From the NCBI GenBank assembly GCA_030685065.1, contig JAUXQH010000032.1, positions 1 to 51,323 on the forward strand: 51,323 nt of DNA. Direction: 5' to 3'. The stretch's first letter is position 1. Each line of letters starts with the position of its first letter. The notes beneath the pieces are model-generated. The model ran no database searches, was not told where the DNA came from, and was given only the letters and a program-made list of their open reading frames with translations. This stretch comes from Pseudomonadota bacterium (GTDB lineage Bacteria; Myxococcota_A; UBA796; SXON01). Below are positions 1-7,299 of the stretch, piece by piece. The position numbers were made by a program, and so were the translations under genes.

Positions 1-183
1 TGCGGGCCATCGGCCCCACGTGATCGAGGCTAGCCGCGAGCTCGAAGACGCCGAAGCGGCTGGCGCGACCCCAGGCCGGCTTGATGCCGGTCAGTCCGGT
101 GGCGCCGCACGGCCAACGGATCGATCCGCCGGTATCGGAGGCCAGAGAGCCGAAGCACAATCCGGCGGCCGTCGCGACGGCCG
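1..183 (-). CDS. Amidase signature-family fragment (both ends missing)
   Basis: Translation of the minus strand from about 183 down to base 1 gives a typical amidase signature segment: a Ser/Ala-rich lead-in, then [20 protein letters not shown], then [20 protein letters not shown] and MAR. The family hydrolyses amides; the best-known member is GatA, the glutamine amidase of the Glu-tRNA(Gln) amidotransferase. The Ser of the SDTGGS motif would be the cis-Ser or nucleophile of the Ser-Ser-Lys triad. The protein continues beyond the window edge. Upstream it has no start of its own: it emerges, in another frame, from the polyprenyl-synthetase-like gene at a perfect palindrome (166-183). It is therefore a piece of a gene joined to foreign sequence, more likely by misassembly than by real fusion. 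GatA and a general amidase cannot be told apart from this fragment. Confidence 0.7.
166..183. repeat. 18-bp perfect palindrome at a gene-gene junction
   Basis: CGGCCGTCGCGACGGCCG is its own reverse complement. It lies exactly where the polyprenyl-synthetase-like frame ends and the amidase frame begins. A self-complementary word like this is a place where an assembler can join unrelated sequences in either orientation. Confidence 0.85.
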
Positions 184-581
184 AGCGCCATGTCATGCAG
201 GCGGATCGCGCCCTGGAGCATCTCCGCGATCGCGGCGACCTCGAAGGCGGCTTGGAGGTCGGGGTCGACCCGCGTGGCGTCCCGCTCGGCCGCGGCGCGC
301 CCCGCGAGGACCACGAGGATCGGCCGCATGCGGGGCATGCCCCCCTCGAAGAGCACGTCGGGCGTGAGGCCGGGCGGGAGGCCCTCCCCGTCCACGAGGC
401 CGATGATCGCCTCCTCCAGGCCCCCGAGGGGCCCGCGGAGCTCGGCCGCGAGCCGCTCCACCTCGAGGAGGAGGGACCGGCGCGCGGTGCCGGCGGACCA
501 GACACGACGATCCGCACCGGGAGCCGGGTCACGCGGCCGTGGATCGACGGATCCGGGATCGAAGGACCGGAGGCGGGTCAT
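184..581 (-). CDS. Polyprenyl synthetase-like protein, 3' end lost at a junction
   Basis: The start ATG at 581 lies 4 nt after the nadE stop, so it was probably the last gene of that operon. Residues about 83-105 ([15 protein letters not shown]) resemble the GGKRLRP substrate-binding motif of isoprenyl diphosphate synthases. Residues about 115-135 ([18 protein letters not shown]) sit where the first Asp-rich motif, usually HDDxxD, would be. Only one Asp of that motif remains, so this is at best a distant or non-catalytic family member. The recognisable sequence stops at about 184, where the open frame continues as nonsense across an amidase segment read in another frame. Family membership is a motif-level judgement. 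Confidence 0.5.
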
Positions 582-585
582 GGGT

Positions 586-2193
586 TCAGCGCCAGACGTG
601 GGCGAGGGGGATGCGGCGGCCGCTCCCGAAGGCGCGAGCGCTCACGCGCAAGCCGGGGGCCGCCTGCCAACGCTTGTATTCACTTCGGACGACCATGCGC
701 ACCACGCGCTCCACGATGTCACGCGGATGCCCGCGCGCCACGATGTCGGCGGGATCGACCACGCCCTCGACGTACAGCCGCAGGATCGCGTCCAGCTGGT
801 CGTACGGCGGGAGGGAGTCCTGGTCCGTCTGGTTCGGCGCGAGCTCGGCCGAGGGGGGCTTGGTGATCGTCGCGTTCGGGATGACTTCACCGTCCCGGTT
901 GATCCAGCGCGCCAGCCGATACACGTCCGTCTTGAACACGTCCGAGAGCACCGCGAGGCCGCCGTTCATGTCCCCGTAGAGGGTGCAGTACCCCACCGCC
1001 ATCTCCGACTTGTTCCCGGTCGTGAGCAGGAGGTGCCCGAACTTGTTCGAGAGCGCCATGAGCAGCGAGCCGCGGACGCGCGCCTGGAGGTTCTCCTCCG
1101 TCACGTCGCGGGCGACCCCCGCGAACGGCGGCGCCAACACGTCGAGAAAGCTGTCGTACACGGGGGAGATCGGGAGCACCTGCCAACGGAGGCCGAGGCG
1201 GTCGGCCAGCGCCTTCGCGTCCGTGATGGAGCCCGCGGAGGAGAACGGGCCCGGCATCCCGATCGCCCAGATGTTCTCCGCGCCGAGCGCGCGCGCCCCG
1301 ACAACGGCCACCAACGCGCTGTCGATGCCCCCCGACAGGCCCAGCACGGCGGTCTTGAAGCCGCAGCGCGCCGCGTAGTCGCGCACCCCCATCGTGAGCG
1401 CCTCGAGCACTTCCTCCTCGAAGGGGAGCGCGGTGGGCGCGATGGTGGGGCCGTCCAGATCGACGACCCAGGATCCCGTGCGGAACTGCGGCCCCTGGAA
1501 CAAGAGGCGGCCGTCGGCGCCGACGGCGAGCGAGCCGCCGTCGAACAGGAGCTCGTCGTTGCCGCCGACCTGGTTGCAATAGACCAACGGGGCCCCGCAC
1601 TGGATCGCCTTTCGCTTCACCAGATCGAGCCGAACGGCGCCCTTGTTGGCGTGGAACGGAGAGGAGGACAGGTTGAGCAGGACGTCGGAGCCGCGCATCC
1701 GCTCGACCGGATCCGCGTCGTAGCGGCGGCCCGAGCCGGCCTCGTTCCAGATGTCCTCGCAGATGGTCACGCCGAGGCGCAGCCCTCCGACCTCGACCGG
1801 GCGCGGGTCGACCCCGGGGACGAAGTAGCGGTGCTCGTCGAACACGTCGTAGGTGGGCAGCAGGGTCTTGTGCCGCACCGCGACGATCTCGCCGCCCGCG
1901 GCCACCACCGCGCTGTTGCGGATGCCGCCGTCCTCCCAGGGGGTGCCGAACACCGCGATGACATCGGTGCCCGCGGTGGCGCGCGCGACGACCGTCGCGG
2001 CGGCCCGACAGGCGCGCAGCAGGTCGGCGCGTTCGAGCAGGTCACGCGGCGGGTAGCCAGACAACATCAGCTCGGAGGCGAGCAGGATCCGGGCGCCAGC
2101 GGCGGAGGCGGCCGCGATACCCTCGACGCAGAGCGCCGCGTTCCGGGCAACGTCCCCGATGACGGGCGCGCCCTGGAGGATCAGGACGCGCAC
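586..2193 (-). CDS. nadE: Glutamine-dependent NAD+ synthetase
   Basis: The 535-residue two-domain enzyme makes NAD+ from deamido-NAD+, ATP and glutamine in the cytoplasm, the last step of NAD synthesis. Residues 1-260 form the nitrilase-type glutaminase, with the Glu41-Lys109-Cys145 triad (SELMLSGYPPRD, VRHKTLLP, TICEDIWN). Residues 265-535 form the N-type ATP pyrophosphatase, with the SGGIDS P-loop at 287-292. Length is within the usual range. The GTG start at 2193 is 3 nt past the stop of the small membrane-protein gene upstream, and the polyprenyl-synthetase-like gene follows 4 nt downstream, so the three form one operon. All catalytic residues are present. Confidence 0.97.
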   Translation of the reverse strand: MRVLILQGAPVIGDVARNAALCVEGIAAASAAGARILLASELMLSGYPPRDLLERADLLRACRAAATVVARATAGTDVIAVFGTPWEDGGIRNSAVVAAGGEIVAVRHKTLLPTYDVFDEHRYFVPGVDPRPVEVGGLRLGVTICEDIWNEAGSGRRYDADPVERMRGSDVLLNLSSSPFHANKGAVRLDLVKRKAIQCGAPLVYCNQVGGNDELLFDGGSLAVGADGRLLFQGPQFRTGSWVVDLDGPTIAPTALPFEEEVLEALTMGVRDYAARCGFKTAVLGLSGGIDSALVAVVGARALGAENIWAIGMPGPFSSAGSITDAKALADRLGLRWQVLPISPVYDSFLDVLAPPFAGVARDVTEENLQARVRGSLLMALSNKFGHLLLTTGNKSEMAVGYCTLYGDMNGGLAVLSDVFKTDVYRLARWINRDGEVIPNATITKPPSAELAPNQTDQDSLPPYDQLDAILRLYVEGVVDPADIVARGHPRDIVERVVRMVVRSEYKRWQAAPGLRVSARAFGSGRRIPLAHVWR

Positions 2194-2196
2194 GGC

Positions 2197-2442
2197 TCAG
2201 TAGCCGTCGGTGTATTTCCAGGCCGTCGCGTTCAGGGCGACCAGGATCGGCGCGCCGAACAGGATCCCGAACACGGCCAAGGGGAAGTAGCTGGTGGGCT
2301 CGATGTCCCCAACAGCGTCCCAGCCCACCTGCGGCAGGCTCACCGCGATCGGGCCCCAAGGCGTCGCGAAGCTGAACAGGAGCGACACGAGGCCGACGGC
2401 GAGGAGCACGCCGCCGAGGATCCACAAGAAGGTACGAGCCAT
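2197..2442 (-). CDS. Small two-helix membrane protein
   Basis: The 81-residue protein starts with ATG at 2442, chosen because MARTFLWILGG leads straight into the first hydrophobic helix (residues 5-25). A second helix lies at about 52-72, with a short loop rich in Pro, Trp and Asp between them and a C-terminal KYTDGY. A longer open frame runs upstream but is low-complexity shadow sequence of the opposite lipoprotein gene. It is the first gene of the nadE operon, 3 nt upstream of it. No family was recognised. Confidence 0.7.
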   Translation of the reverse strand: MARTFLWILGGVLLAVGLVSLLFSFATPWGPIAVSLPQVGWDAVGDIEPTSYFPLAVFGILFGAPILVALNATAWKYTDGY

Positions 2443-2563
2443 CACGTTCTCCGCGGCGCGGAGGATAACCCGGCGCTCGGACACGTCCACGACGCGGACC
2501 ACCGACCTCCTGCCGACAGCGTGCGCCGTTTCGAAATAGGAGGGCGCGCCAGGAGGCTCTCCG
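2443..2563. promoter_or_regulatory. Divergent promoter region
   Basis: This 121-bp gap separates two divergently read genes, the membrane protein/nadE operon and the lipoprotein at 2564, so promoters for both directions should lie here. A purine-rich AGGAGG-like stretch 6-10 nt before 2564 is the ribosome binding site of the lipoprotein. I could not identify -35/-10 boxes with confidence. Confidence 0.45.
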
Positions 2564-3145
2564 ATGCGTAGGTTCCAGACAACGTGGGTCATTCCCGCGC
2601 TCTTGCTGCTCCCGCTCGCGTGCAACGGCGGTGCGGCCGCGCCCGTGCCCCCGCGCGCGCCTCCCTCGGCCTCGGTCCCTACGCCCCCGGCCCCGGCGGC
2701 GGTGCCCGCCGCCACCCCCGCCACGGCCTTCACCTGCTGCGGCGACGACGCGGCCGGAGCCGTGGTCGGCGCCTACCTCGGCGCGCAGGCGGCGCTCGCG
2801 AAGGACGACAACGCCGGCGCCGGCGCGGCGCTCACCACCCTCCAGGCCGGGCTGGAGGCGGCCAAGGCGCAGCCCGGGCTCGACGAAGCGGGCAAGGGCG
2901 TCCTCGCCGCGATCGCCACGGAGTCCGGCGCCGCGCTCGCCGCCACGGAGCTCGAGCCGCGCCGCGCCGCGTTCAAGAAGCTCTCGGCCGCGGTGATCCC
3001 GTTCGCACGCGCGCACGCGGGCGGCAGCCGCTCCGTGACCGAGGCGTTCTGCCCGATGGCCAGCGCGAGCTGGCTCCAGGAGGGCGGAACCATCGCGAAC
3101 CCGTACTACGGCTCCTCGATGCTCACGTGCGGCTCGTTCAAATGA
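2564..3145 (+). CDS. Lipoprotein, function unknown
   Basis: The 193-residue protein has a signal peptide ending in a lipobox (LPLAC, Cys20), so it should be lipidated and anchored in the envelope. A Pro/Ala linker (residues 25-50) follows. The rest is an Ala-rich, probably all-helical domain with scattered cysteines (TCCGDDA near 57; FCPM and MLTCGSFK near the end) that could form disulfides. Start ATG 2564 has an AGGAGG-like ribosome binding site. No family was recognised; secretion is the only supported statement. Confidence 0.75.
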   Translation: MRRFQTTWVIPALLLLPLACNGGAAAPVPPRAPPSASVPTPPAPAAVPAATPATAFTCCGDDAAGAVVGAYLGAQAALAKDDNAGAGAALTTLQAGLEAAKAQPGLDEAGKGVLAAIATESGAALAATELEPRRAAFKKLSAAVIPFARAHAGGSRSVTEAFCPMASASWLQEGGTIANPYYGSSMLTCGSFK

Positions 3146-3198
3146 CGCGCCGCCAATGAACGGCGTGGCGATGACGGTTCGCCGATGACGACCCGGCC

Positions 3199-3771
3199 AT
3201 GACGGTCTGGCTCGTCGGCGCGGGCGGGCGCACCCCCTTCGTCGGTCACCTCCGCGGCGCGCGGGCCTTCGGGTCGGTTCGGCTCGCGTGGGCCGGCCGC
3301 GTCGCGGGGACCGCCTCCGTGGTCGAGGGGTGGGAGGCCGCCGAGGCCGCGCGGGACGCCCTCACGGACCTTCGCATCGAGGGCGACCTCCCGACGGTGC
3401 TCGCGGCCGCCTGTGCGGCGCTCCAGCGCCTCGACGCGCGCTGGTTGGCGCGGGGCGACATGAGCGTCCTGCTCGTCGCCGCGGACGACACGGGCGTGCG
3501 CGCCGCCGGCGCCGGCCTCGGAGCGGTGTTCGGGCGGCATGCTCTCGCGCAGCCCCCCTCCGGGCAGCCCCCCTCCGGGCAGCAGCCCCCCCGGCACGCG
3601 GAATTCGCCTGGCGGCCCTCCGTTCCCGCCGGCCACGCGCTGCTCGGTGAGCCGGGCGCGCCCGACGGCACGAGCTACCCGGTGCCCCCCGCCGAGGTGT
3701 GGGTGGGCGTGCCCGTGGGGCTCCCCTTCCCCGCGCGCGACGTGGGCGCCGCCTGCGGGGTTCACCCATGA
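3199..3771 (+). CDS. Unrecognised protein with short PPSGQ repeats
   Basis: The 190-residue protein has no signal peptide or membrane helix. Its middle (SVLLVAADDTGVRAAGAGLG, about 92-111) and end (a run of Val/Pro strands) have the look of a degenerate PP2C or serine-phosphatase fold, but no metal-binding Asp motif is convincing, so I give no function. Residues 117-130 are a tandem PPSGQ PPSGQ QPP insert encoded by a 15-bp DNA repeat. Its TGA overlaps the ATG of the next gene by 4 bases, so the two are translationally coupled and probably work together. Confidence 0.6.
   Translation: MTVWLVGAGGRTPFVGHLRGARAFGSVRLAWAGRVAGTASVVEGWEAAEAARDALTDLRIEGDLPTVLAAACAALQRLDARWLARGDMSVLLVAADDTGVRAAGAGLGAVFGRHALAQPPSGQPPSGQQPPRHAEFAWRPSVPAGHALLGEPGAPDGTSYPVPPAEVWVGVPVGLPFPARDVGAACGVHP
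3550..3579 (+). repeat. Tandem 15-bp repeat, two copies
   Basis: CAGCCCCCCTCCGGG occurs twice head-to-tail at 3550-3564 and 3565-3579, followed by a partial third copy (CAGCAGCCCCCC). It encodes the PPSGQ repeat inside the preceding gene and is a likely slippage site. Confidence 0.8.
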
Positions 3772-4529
3772 GCGAAGCACCTTCGAGCCGCCTGCTCGAC
3801 GGCGAGCTCGACGGGTTCGATCTCCGCGCCGAGCTCCCGCGCCTGCTCGCCACGGTCAAGGGAGCCGGCGATCGCCCGCTCCAGCCGCTCTTCGCGGCCC
3901 TGGCCGCGAAGGATCCGGTGGCCCTGGCCGAGGTCGTGTGCGGCTCCCGCGCGCCCGGGGGCGCGAGCGTCGTGCGGGCCGCGCTGCCCCACGTCGGCGT
4001 GCTCGAGGCGGCCCTCTCCCCCCGCGGGCTCTACCCGCGCCTGCTCGATCTCGGCGGGGAGGCCGCGGCGGAGGTGCTCGCCCTCGCCGCCGCCCGCCAT
4101 CCCGCCGCGTCGTGGCTGGTGCCGCTGTCGAAAAAGGCGGAGACCTTCGCCGTCGGCTTGACGCACCTGATGGCGGCCGCGGCGCACCCCTCGTTCGCCG
4201 CGGTGTGTCGCGCGCATGCCGATGCCGGACACGTCGACGGCCTCGTCTTCGTGGCCGCCGAGACCGGTCGTTCCGAGCCCGCCGCCGCCCTGCTGGGGGT
4301 CGACGTCGGCGCCGCTCTCCGCGCGGCCGGCGCGGCGCTGGATCACGATCCGACGACCCCCATGCTCGCGCACCTCGCGGCGGCGTGGGGCGCGGAGCCC
4401 GACGCGCTGATCATGCGGCTCATCCCCGGCCTGCGGAGCCGCGCCGCGGCGGAAGCCCTGCTCGCCTCGTCCCGACATCTCCCGCGAACCGCGTCCACGC
4501 TACGCGCGGTGCTGCGAGGCATGGTCTAG
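3768..4529 (+). CDS. Unrecognised alpha-helical protein
   Basis: The 253-residue protein is rich in Ala and Leu and looks like a bundle or repeat of short helices, with no signal peptide or transmembrane segment. ATG 3768 overlaps the upstream TGA in an ATGA junction. A conserved-looking block around residues 120-140 (ASWLVPLSKKAETFAVGLTH) is the only distinctive part. I recognise no family. It shares an operon with the preceding protein of unknown function, and perhaps with the molybdopterin enzyme 41 nt downstream. Confidence 0.65.
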   Translation: MSEAPSSRLLDGELDGFDLRAELPRLLATVKGAGDRPLQPLFAALAAKDPVALAEVVCGSRAPGGASVVRAALPHVGVLEAALSPRGLYPRLLDLGGEAAAEVLALAAARHPAASWLVPLSKKAETFAVGLTHLMAAAAHPSFAAVCRAHADAGHVDGLVFVAAETGRSEPAAALLGVDVGAALRAAGAALDHDPTTPMLAHLAAAWGAEPDALIMRLIPGLRSRAAAEALLASSRHLPRTASTLRAVLRGMV

Positions 4530-4570
4530 TCCGAGGAACGGGGGTAGGGTTCGCGCGCGGAGGCGACGAG

Positions 4571-6634
4571 ATGCCTGGGCAGCTGGCGAAGGAACACGCG
4601 ACCTGGTGTCGCTTGAACGAGTGTCTGGCGGGCCTCCTCGCGACGGTGGAGGGCGAGCGCATCGTCGCGTTGCGCGCCGACACCGAGAACGTGACGGGGC
4701 GCCACGGCACGTGCGGTCTCTGCACGGCTTCCGCGGGCGCCGCGCAGGATCCACGCCGCCTCCTCCGCCCCAGGAAGCGGGTGAACGGCCGCCTCGAAGA
4801 GGTCTCGTGGGAGGTCGCGATCAACGAGATCGGGGCCCGTCTCAAGGAGATCCGCAAGCAGTCGGGCCCGCGGGCCATCGGGCTGTACGCGGGCGCGCCG
4901 GTCGGCCTCGATTCCCGCGGCCTCGCGCGTACGATCGCCACCACGCTCGGCCTCGGCACGCCCAACCTCTACTCGCCGCTCGCGTCGCGCGGCGGGCCGT
5001 GGCTGCGGGCGGTCGAGCTGGTCGTGGGGCACGCCGCCGCGCTTCAAAGGGACGTCGGGCGCGCGCACTACGTGATCCTGCTCGGCGCCAACCAGGAAGC
5101 CGACGGATGGGGCCCGCTCCAGGGGGGGCGCAACCTCGGCGCGGACCTCGCGTTCAGCCGAAAGACGAAGGGCACCAAGGTCATCGCCGTCGACCCCCGC
5201 AAGACGCCCCTGGCCGCGGGCGCGGATCTCCACCTGCCGATCCGGCCCGGCACCGAGCTGTTCTTCGTGCTCGGCATGATCGACGCGATCCTCAAGAACG
5301 ACTGGCGGGACACCCAGTACACCAACGACTACTGCACTCCGCTCGGCCCGCTCAAGGAGGCCCTCGCCGCCTGGCCGGTCGAGACCTGCGCCGCGATCTG
5401 CGGGATCCCCGCGACGGACATCGGCGGCGTGGCGCTCAAGTTCTCCCGCGCGGCGATGGCGGTGTGCGCCCCCGGCAACCAGGCGCTCCAGAGCGAGCAC
5501 GGCACGCTCACCGCGTGGGCCCTCCTGGTGCTCCACGCGCTCACGGCCAACCTGCTGCGTCCCGGCGGGCTGTTCGACAACAAGGGCGTCATCGACGTCC
5601 ACCCGCTGGCGAAGCAGCTCCCGACGGACGCCGCGCCGCGGACCCGCGTCGGGGACTACCCGCTCCTCCTCCTCCAGGCCCCGAGCGCGCTGCTGGCGGA
5701 CGAGATCCTCACCCCGGGCGAGGGGCAGGTGCGGGCGCTGGTGTCGCTCTACGGGGATCCCGCCCGCGAGCTGCCCGGCGGTCCGCGCCTCCGCGAGGCG
5801 CTCGGCGCCCTCGATCTGCTCGTCGCCGTCGACCTCGCCGACACCGACACCACCGAGCTGGCCCACTGGGTGCTCCCCGCGACACACCCCTGGGAGCGCG
5901 AGGATCTGCACCTGCACGACACCTCGATCCTCCCGTGGCGCTTCTCGCAGCACACGGCCGCGCTCGTGCCCCCGCCGGGCGAGGCCCGGGACCTCGCGGA
6001 CATCCTCCGGGACCTGTTCAAGAAGGTCGGTCCGACCCTGCGCGGCGGCGAGTTCGGCGCGCACCTCCGGGTGCTCGGGAGCTTCGTCGCCACCGCCGAC
6101 CTCGCGAAGTGGGAGGCCCGCCTGCTCGACACCTCCGGCGTCGTCTCCATGGCCGAGCTCGAAGAAGCGCCGCACGGCTGGTTCAGCGGCGAGGTCGATC
6201 GCGCCACGTGGCGGCTCACCACCGCGTCCGGCCGCTTCGAGCTGCTCCCCGCGCCGATCGCCGCGGCGCTCGCCCGCGTCGTGGCCCCCTCGGCGCCCGC
6301 CGGGCTCGACCGCTGGCTCCTCACCTCCGCCGCGCGCGACGCGGCGCTGCGCCCGTTCGATCGCCCGGTCGGCCTCGATCCGGCCGCGATCGATCCGGGC
6401 GTGACCCTGCACCCGGCCTCAGGGTTCGCGGAGGGCGCGCGCGTGCGCATCCGTACGACCTCCGGCGCGGTCGAGGCCACCGTTCACCTCGACGCGACGC
6501 TCCGAGAGGACGTGGTCGATCTTCCGGCGGGCCACGTCGTCGACGCGATGGCGCTCCTGCCGACCGACCGCCTCGATCCGCTCACGGGCACCCCCGCGGC
6601 CAACGGCCTCCCGTGCGTCGTGGAGCCGCTGTGA
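4571..6634 (+). CDS. Molybdopterin oxidoreductase family protein, atypical Fe-S site
   Basis: The 687-residue protein resembles the large catalytic subunit of formate dehydrogenase/DMSO-reductase-type enzymes, which bind the bis-pterin molybdenum cofactor. Family-like blocks are the N-terminal Cys region, HYVILLGANQEADG (domain II), KVIAVDPRKTPLAAGADLHL, GTELFFVLGMIDAIL, and HGTLTAWALLVLHALTANLL followed by RPGG. The N-terminal cluster motif, normally Cx2-3Cx3C then C about 27 later, is instead CRLNEC at 13-18 and CGLC at 48-51. A 4Fe-4S cluster, if bound, is held unusually. No partner Fe-S or chaperone gene is adjacent, and no Tat signal is visible, so it is probably cytoplasmic. The start ATG at 4571 was chosen because the open frame to its left is Arg/Pro shadow sequence. 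The redox substrate is unknown. Confidence 0.85.
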   Translation: MPGQLAKEHATWCRLNECLAGLLATVEGERIVALRADTENVTGRHGTCGLCTASAGAAQDPRRLLRPRKRVNGRLEEVSWEVAINEIGARLKEIRKQSGPRAIGLYAGAPVGLDSRGLARTIATTLGLGTPNLYSPLASRGGPWLRAVELVVGHAAALQRDVGRAHYVILLGANQEADGWGPLQGGRNLGADLAFSRKTKGTKVIAVDPRKTPLAAGADLHLPIRPGTELFFVLGMIDAILKNDWRDTQYTNDYCTPLGPLKEALAAWPVETCAAICGIPATDIGGVALKFSRAAMAVCAPGNQALQSEHGTLTAWALLVLHALTANLLRPGGLFDNKGVIDVHPLAKQLPTDAAPRTRVGDYPLLLLQAPSALLADEILTPGEGQVRALVSLYGDPARELPGGPRLREALGALDLLVAVDLADTDTTELAHWVLPATHPWEREDLHLHDTSILPWRFSQHTAALVPPPGEARDLADILRDLFKKVGPTLRGGEFGAHLRVLGSFVATADLAKWEARLLDTSGVVSMAELEEAPHGWFSGEVDRATWRLTTASGRFELLPAPIAAALARVVAPSAPAGLDRWLLTSAARDAALRPFDRPVGLDPAAIDPGVTLHPASGFAEGARVRIRTTSGAVEATVHLDATLREDVVDLPAGHVVDAMALLPTDRLDPLTGTPAANGLPCVVEPL

Positions 6635-6650
6635 CGCCCATGCTGGTAGC

Positions 6651-7280
6651 GTGCTGATCCTCGCGCTGCTGGCGTGCCTGCCCGTCGCGCCGGCCCCGGC
6701 CCGCGAGACGGTGGGCACGTCGATCACGTCGACAGTGCCTCTCCACACGCAGGCCTCCCTCGCGGAGGCCGGGGCGCCGACCGTCCGGGGGCGCGTGGTG
6801 GGCACCTGTGCCGGCCCGGTGCGCATCGAGGCAAGCTCGGCGAGCCAGGCCAACACCCTCGCCGCGGAGGCCGTCGCCACCGGCCCCTTCGCGCTACGCG
6901 TGCCTTCGGGCACCGCGCTGCTCTTGCGATGGGGCTGCGACGCCGATGCGGACGGAGAGGTCGCGGGCGCCGACGTCTCCGAGGCGAAAATTGGTCTCCC
7001 CGCGGGGGACCTGGCGCTCGTCCTCCAGCTTCCCGACCCGGCGAGGACGGCCCGCTTCGCGCTCGCGACGCCCAGGGGCACGGTGGTCCCTCGACCTCGC
7101 GCACCGCCAGGCGGCGGCGAGGCCCTCGCCCCCCCGCTCGCCGATGGCCCCGCCCCGAAGGCGGGGACACCTCCGGCTCCCGGCGAGCCCCCCCCCGCCC
7201 CGGGCAGCCCGCCCACCCCCGGCGGCCCGCCCATCCCCGGCGGCCCGCCCCTGCCCGCGGGGAGCGCGCCGCCCCGGTAG
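6651..7280 (+). CDS. Probable secreted protein with Pro/Gly-rich tail
   Basis: The 209-residue protein uses a GTG start; no other start is available in frame. The N-terminus LILALLACLP is hydrophobic and contains a lipobox-like LLAC, but it is very short and lacks positive charge, so lipidation is uncertain. Residues 45-135 form a small beta-rich domain (RGRVVGTCAGPVRIEA, WGCDADADGEVAGADVSEAKIG) like a carboxypeptidase-regulatory or transthyretin-like fold with an Asp-rich loop. Residues 145-209 are a Pro/Gly tail with GGPPIPGGPPLP repeats, a common surface-protein spacer. It starts 16 nt after the molybdopterin gene. Confidence 0.65.
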   Translation: MLILALLACLPVAPAPARETVGTSITSTVPLHTQASLAEAGAPTVRGRVVGTCAGPVRIEASSASQANTLAAEAVATGPFALRVPSGTALLLRWGCDADADGEVAGADVSEAKIGLPAGDLALVLQLPDPARTARFALATPRGTVVPRPRAPPGGGEALAPPLADGPAPKAGTPPAPGEPPPAPGSPPTPGGPPIPGGPPLPAGSAPPR

Positions 7281-7299
7281 CGGGCCCGCCCACGGCGGA

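Noticed and set aside
190..2571. Rightward open frame of about 790 codons opposite nadE
   Set aside because: nadE on the other strand has every catalytic residue; the rightward frame has only low-complexity charged sequence.
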